From Nocardioides agri (lineage in GTDB: Bacteria > Actinomycetota > Actinomycetes > Propionibacteriales > Nocardioidaceae), in the NCBI RefSeq assembly GCF_013778305.1, contig NZ_JACEIC010000002.1, positions 375,708-439,707 on the forward strand: DNA of 64,000 bases, in the 5' to 3' direction. Position numbers and translations under genes: made by a program. Of the stretch, positions 61,160 through 64,000 are shown one piece after another; position 1 is the stretch's first letter; the number at the start of each line of letters is the position of its first letter. The notes under the pieces were generated by a model that ran no database searches, was not told the DNA's origin, and was given only the letters and a program-made list of their open reading frames with translations.

Positions 61160-62137
61160 TCAGGCCTCGGTCTCGGCCTCGTCCGAGCGGATGTCGATCC
61201 GCCAACCGGTGAGGCGCGCGGCAAGGCGGGCGTTCTGGCCCTCCTTGCCGATCGCGAGCGAGAGCTGGAAGTCAGGGACCACGACGCGCGCCGACCGCGC
61301 CTCGGCGTCAACGACCTCGACCGAGGTGACCCGCGCCGGGGAAAGGGCGTGCGCGACGAGCTGAGCGGCGTCCTCGGACCAGTCGACGATGTCGATCTTC
61401 TCGCCGTGCAGCTCGGACATCACGTTGCGCACCCGCGAGCCCATCGGGCCGATGCAGGCGCCCTTCGCGTTGACGCCGGGGATGGTCGAGTGCACCGCGA
61501 TCTTGGTGCGGTGGCCGGCCTCGCGGGCGATCGCCGCGATCTCGACGGTGCCGTCGGCGATCTCCGGGACCTCGAGCGCGAAGAGCTTCTTGACGAGGTT
61601 GGGGTGCGAGCGCGACAGCGTGACCTGCGGGCCGCGCATGCCCTTGCGCACCGACACGACCAGGCACTTGATGCGGGTGCCGTGGTCGTAGCGCTCGCCC
61701 GGGACCCGCTCGCTGACCGGCAGCATCGCCTCGAGCTTGCCGAGGTCGACCAGCACGTCGTCGGGGTTGCGCCCCTGCTGGATGATCCCCGAGATGACGT
61801 CGCCCTCCTTGCCGGCGAACTCGCCGAACCGGATGTCGTCCTCGGCGTCGCGCAGCCGCTGGAGCATGATCTGCTTCGCGGTCGTCGCCGCGATCCGGCC
61901 GAAGCCCTGCGGCGTGTCCTCGAACTCGCCGACGGTGTTGCCCTCGTCGTCGAGCTCCGCGGCGAGCACGGTGACGTGCCCGCTCTTGCGGTCCAGCTCG
62001 ACCCGCGCCTTCTCGTGGGCGCCCGGCGTCTTGTGGTAGGCCGTCAGGAGGGCCTGCTCGATCGCCTCCACGAGGACGTCGAAGGAGATCTCCTTCTCCC
62101 GCTCCAGCATCCGCAGGATGCTCATGTCGATGTCCAT
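61160..62137 (-). CDS. nusA: Transcription termination/antitermination factor NusA
   Basis: A 325-residue protein: an N-terminal RNAP-binding domain ('[37 protein letters not shown]'), S1 domain ('[50 protein letters not shown]'), then KH1 and KH2 ('[24 protein letters not shown]', '[23 protein letters not shown]'). It lacks the acidic repeats of the E. coli protein, as usual in actinobacteria. Its ATG overlaps the rimP stop by one base. Confidence 0.96.
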   Translation of the reverse strand: MDIDMSILRMLEREKEISFDVLVEAIEQALLTAYHKTPGAHEKARVELDRKSGHVTVLAAELDDEGNTVGEFEDTPQGFGRIAATTAKQIMLQRLRDAEDDIRFGEFAGKEGDVISGIIQQGRNPDDVLVDLGKLEAMLPVSERVPGERYDHGTRIKCLVVSVRKGMRGPQVTLSRSHPNLVKKLFALEVPEIADGTVEIAAIAREAGHRTKIAVHSTIPGVNAKGACIGPMGSRVRNVMSELHGEKIDIVDWSEDAAQLVAHALSPARVTSVEVVDAEARSARVVVPDFQLSLAIGKEGQNARLAARLTGWRIDIRSDEAETEA

Positions 62138-62631
62138 CAGGCCTCCTCCTCGTTCTCAGCCGCTGCGCGGTTGAACTCCACCTGCACCAGCGCCTTCGCG
62201 ACGTCGCCGTACGCCACCTCGCGGCGGGCTCCGTCGACCTCGAGGGTCGCCGCTGCATCGTCGGAGCCGACGAGGCGGCCGGTGACGCTGTCGCCGTCGG
62301 CGAAGGTCACCTTCACCAGCCGGCCCTCGTTGCGGCGCCAGTGGCGCGGCAGGGTCAGCGGGCGGTCGACACCCCGGGAGGTCACCTCGAGCGTGTAGGG
62401 CTGCTCGCCCATCACCTCGGAGCCGTCGAGCACCCGGTTGACCTCGCGCGTCGCGTCCGCGACGTCGTCGAGGGTCACGCCCCCGTCCCTGTCGACGGCG
62501 ACGCGCAGCACCCGCCGCTTGCCGGCGGGGGTGATCTCGACGGCCTCGATGTCGAGGCCCAGGGCGCGCAGGGGGTCGACGAGCTCTCTCTCGATCTGCT
62601 CCCGGATGGCGTCCTGCCTGGCACTGCTCAC
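62137..62631 (-). CDS. rimP: Ribosome maturation factor RimP
   Basis: A 164-residue protein: '[55 protein letters not shown]' followed by '[35 protein letters not shown]'. GTG 62631 has AAGGAGG upstream at about ten bases; a longer frame upstream has no support. It is first in the rimP-nusA unit and needed for 30S assembly. Confidence 0.93.
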   Translation of the reverse strand: MSSARQDAIREQIERELVDPLRALGLDIEAVEITPAGKRRVLRVAVDRDGGVTLDDVADATREVNRVLDGSEVMGEQPYTLEVTSRGVDRPLTLPRHWRRNEGRLVKVTFADGDSVTGRLVGSDDAAATLEVDGARREVAYGDVAKALVQVEFNRAAAENEEEA

Positions 62632-62693
62632 GGGTCGGCGACCTCCTTGTGCTGTTGTTGATCGTCCACGATAGCGGCTCGCCAACCCGGGGA

Positions 62694-62699
62694 TAGGGT
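62694..62699 (+). promoter_or_regulatory. -10 box of leaderless GTG start (lipoprotein/DUF4439 pair)
   Basis: TAGGGT, seven bases before GTG 62707, no ribosome site. Confidence 0.4.
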
Positions 62700-62706
62700 C
62701 GGCGCC

Positions 62707-63123
62707 GTGCTGGTACTGACACGTCGTACGACGCTCGCCCTCGGCGCCTCCGGGCTGATGGGCGTCGCGGCGTGCGGCGCCGAGCGTGAGGTCGCCCCGG
62801 CGGGGGCTCCGCAGGACGCAACGAGCGACGACGCGCTGGTCGACGAGGTCGTGGCCCAGATCACCGCGGTGGCCGCCGTGGCGGCGAACGTCACACGGTT
62901 GATCGCCATGCACGCCGCCCATCTCACGGCTCTCGACGCCGCGGCGCCCGCCGTGACGACGTCGGCGGCGACCGGTCCGGAGGTGCGCGCCGCCGAGCGG
63001 GAGCACCAGCGCTACCTGGTCGACGCCGCGCTGCGCGCCGAGAGCGGCCCGCTCGCCCGCCTGCTGGCCTCGATGTCCGCCGCGGTGTCCCAGCAGCTCG
63101 CCGTGCCCGGGAGGCTCGCATGA
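62707..63123 (+). CDS. Putative lipoprotein paired with a DUF4439 protein
   Basis: A 138-residue protein. '[28 protein letters not shown]' is a lipoprotein signal with lipobox 'GVAAC'; the RR pair before it may direct Tat export. The mature part is helical and Ala-rich ('[36 protein letters not shown]' ... '[36 protein letters not shown]'), with His and Glu residues spaced like a four-helix ferritin-like bundle. It overlaps the next gene by ATGA, so the two probably work together. Confidence 0.7.
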   Translation: MLVLTRRTTLALGASGLMGVAACGAEREVAPAGAPQDATSDDALVDEVVAQITAVAAVAANVTRLIAMHAAHLTALDAAAPAVTTSAATGPEVRAAEREHQRYLVDAALRAESGPLARLLASMSAAVSQQLAVPGRLA

Positions 63124-63554
63124 CCGACGTCGACGCACTCCAGACCACCCTCGCGGCCGAGCACGCCGCCGTGTGGGTCTACGGGCTGCTCGGCGGCCGG
63201 ACCTCCGCGAGCGCGACCCCCGAGCTCTACCGGTCCGTCTCCGCGGCGTACGCCGCCCATCGGGGCCGGCGCGACCAACTCGTCCGGATCCTCTCCGAGC
63301 GCGGCGAGACGCCGGTCGCGTCCGACCCGGCGTACGAGGTCAGCGCGCCGGTGACCGGGCCGGACCGGGCGCGCGCCGTGGCGCTGGAGACCGAGCAAGC
63401 GTGCGCCGCGACGTACGCGTGGCTGGTGGCCAACGCCGTGGCCGGGGAGCGGCAGTGGGCGATCGGGGCCCTGAACGAAGCAGCGGTCCGCGAACTCGCC
63501 TTCCGGGGAACTCCCGAGATGTTCCCCGGAGCCGGCGAGTACGCGGACCGCTGA
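63120..63554 (+). CDS. DUF4439 ferritin-like domain protein
   Basis: A 144-residue four-helix protein, '[23 protein letters not shown]...[23 protein letters not shown]' and '[39 protein letters not shown]'. The EH and ExxH-type spacing resembles ferritin-like carboxylate helices, as in DUF4439 proteins of actinobacteria. Metal binding is inferred. There is no signal peptide of its own. Confidence 0.82.
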   Translation: MTDVDALQTTLAAEHAAVWVYGLLGGRTSASATPELYRSVSAAYAAHRGRRDQLVRILSERGETPVASDPAYEVSAPVTGPDRARAVALETEQACAATYAWLVANAVAGERQWAIGALNEAAVRELAFRGTPEMFPGAGEYADR

Positions 63555-63615
63555 GGCCCGATCGAGCCATGAGCGATGACAGCCGGGATGTGGGGGGACT
63601 GGCAGTCTTCGCTCG

Positions 63616-63691
63616 TGCAAAAGTCTGCAACAGGCTGCGGCTGAGCGCGAGGAAGAGCCGACCTCACGTTTCTGCATTGCACAAAGGTGCA
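63616..63691. promoter_or_regulatory. Two TGCA-N6-TGCA elements in the convergent gap
   Basis: TGCAAAAGTCTGCA at 63616-63629 and TGCACAAAGGTGCA at 63678-63691, plus arms TTCTGCA/TGCAGAA around the second. They lie between two convergent 3' ends, where an operator is not expected. The 148-bp gap holds nothing else I can name. Confidence 0.25.
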
Positions 63692-63702
63692 GAAGATGGC
63701 GG

Positions 63703-64000
63703 TCAGTGCCAGCGCGCGAGCACGTCCGGGATCTCCGACAGCCGGTGCACGGTCGCGTCCGGGACGCCCTCGCTGTGGCCGACCTGCTCGGCGGGGATGA
63801 CGCTGTGCGGGACGTGGATGGCCCGCAGCCCGGCGTTCTGGGCGCCCCAGACGTCGTCGAAGAGCCGGTCGCCGACGTACACGCACCGCGCCGGGTCGTC
63901 GACGCCGACCGCGGCCATGGCGGCGCGGAACGCGTCCGGGGACGGCTTCGTCCACGGCACCTCGCTCGTGTAGACGTCGCCGTCGATCAGGTGGGCGACG
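63703..64000 (-). CDS. HAD-superfamily hydrolase, partial (N-terminus outside window)
   Basis: The frame is open to the right edge; 99 codons are visible, ending at TGA 63703. Motif III/IV of HAD enzymes reads 'EVPWTKPSPDAFRAAMAAVGVDDPARCVYVGDRLFDDVWGAQNAGLRAIHV', with the KPxP Lys and the GDxxxxD acidic pair. It is a phosphoglycolate-phosphatase-like HAD-IA enzyme. Motif I is outside the window. Confidence 0.85.
   Translation of the reverse strand, partial: VAHLIDGDVYTSEVPWTKPSPDAFRAAMAAVGVDDPARCVYVGDRLFDDVWGAQNAGLRAIHVPHSVIPAEQVGHSEGVPDATVHRLSEIPDVLARWH

Overview
The window is GC-rich throughout, with short intergenic gaps, many GTG/TTG starts and several apparently leaderless GTG starts. 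The gene families (SARP regulator, DUF6458, DUF4439, LiaS/LiaR-type two-component pairs, a Tat-exported oxidoreductase, and the order rimP-nusA...ylxR-infB-rbfA-truB-ribF) indicate an actinobacterial chromosome, probably Nocardioidaceae (Nocardioides-like). The genus is an inference, not proven here.

Layout. (1) 1-18.3 kb is rich in exported proteins. It holds a giant secreted protein with near-identical 93-residue Ig-like repeats that runs off the left edge, a small membrane gene broken by an in-frame TGA, and a secreted TolB-like propeller divergent from a GAF-LuxR regulator. These are followed by a 1098-residue exported protein built like an alpha-helical pore-former, a NarL-type two-component system, a lipoprotein, a secreted protein, a PKD-domain protein and a decayed acetyltransferase. 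(2) 18.3-26.3 kb is a compact cassette: SARP-type regulator, two flavoprotein oxygenases, OsmC-like and MaoC-like proteins, and a divergent glycosyltransferase. It is bracketed by two copies of a 45-bp hairpin repeat. (3) 26.6-30.7 kb pairs a KdpDE-like two-component system, whose sensor is shortened, with an APC-type potassium/amino-acid transporter. (4) 30.7-33.4 kb repeats the GAF-LuxR/TolB-like divergent pair of region 1 and adds a histone-H1-like tail protein. (5) 33.6-38 kb is the core set rpsO-pnp-M16 peptidase. (6) 38-42.3 kb has an L,D-transpeptidase, a Tat sulfite-oxidase-like enzyme, and an ECF sigma factor with two exported neighbours that share one promoter-like motif. (7) 42.3-46.4 kb is an MMPL exporter divergent from a two-component system. 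(8) 46.4-52.2 kb is a complete fructose PTS: ptsI divergent from deoR-fruK-fruA-ptsH. (9) 52.2-62.7 kb is the translation/transcription cluster ribF, truB, rbfA, infB, ylxR, nusA, rimP on the minus strand. It is interrupted between nusA and ylxR by a GH16-like gene, an alpha/beta hydrolase and a BAAT-like hydrolase. (10) The right end has a lipoprotein/DUF4439 pair and a HAD hydrolase cut by the window edge.

Most interesting: the duplicated regulator/propeller pairs; the pore-former-like exported protein beside a two-component system with matching 15-bp motifs; the hairpin-bracketed SARP cassette; the ECF mini-regulon; and a recurring '-10 box, 6 nt, GTG' leaderless start pattern. All functional statements come from reading translated sequence and motifs; no database search was possible.
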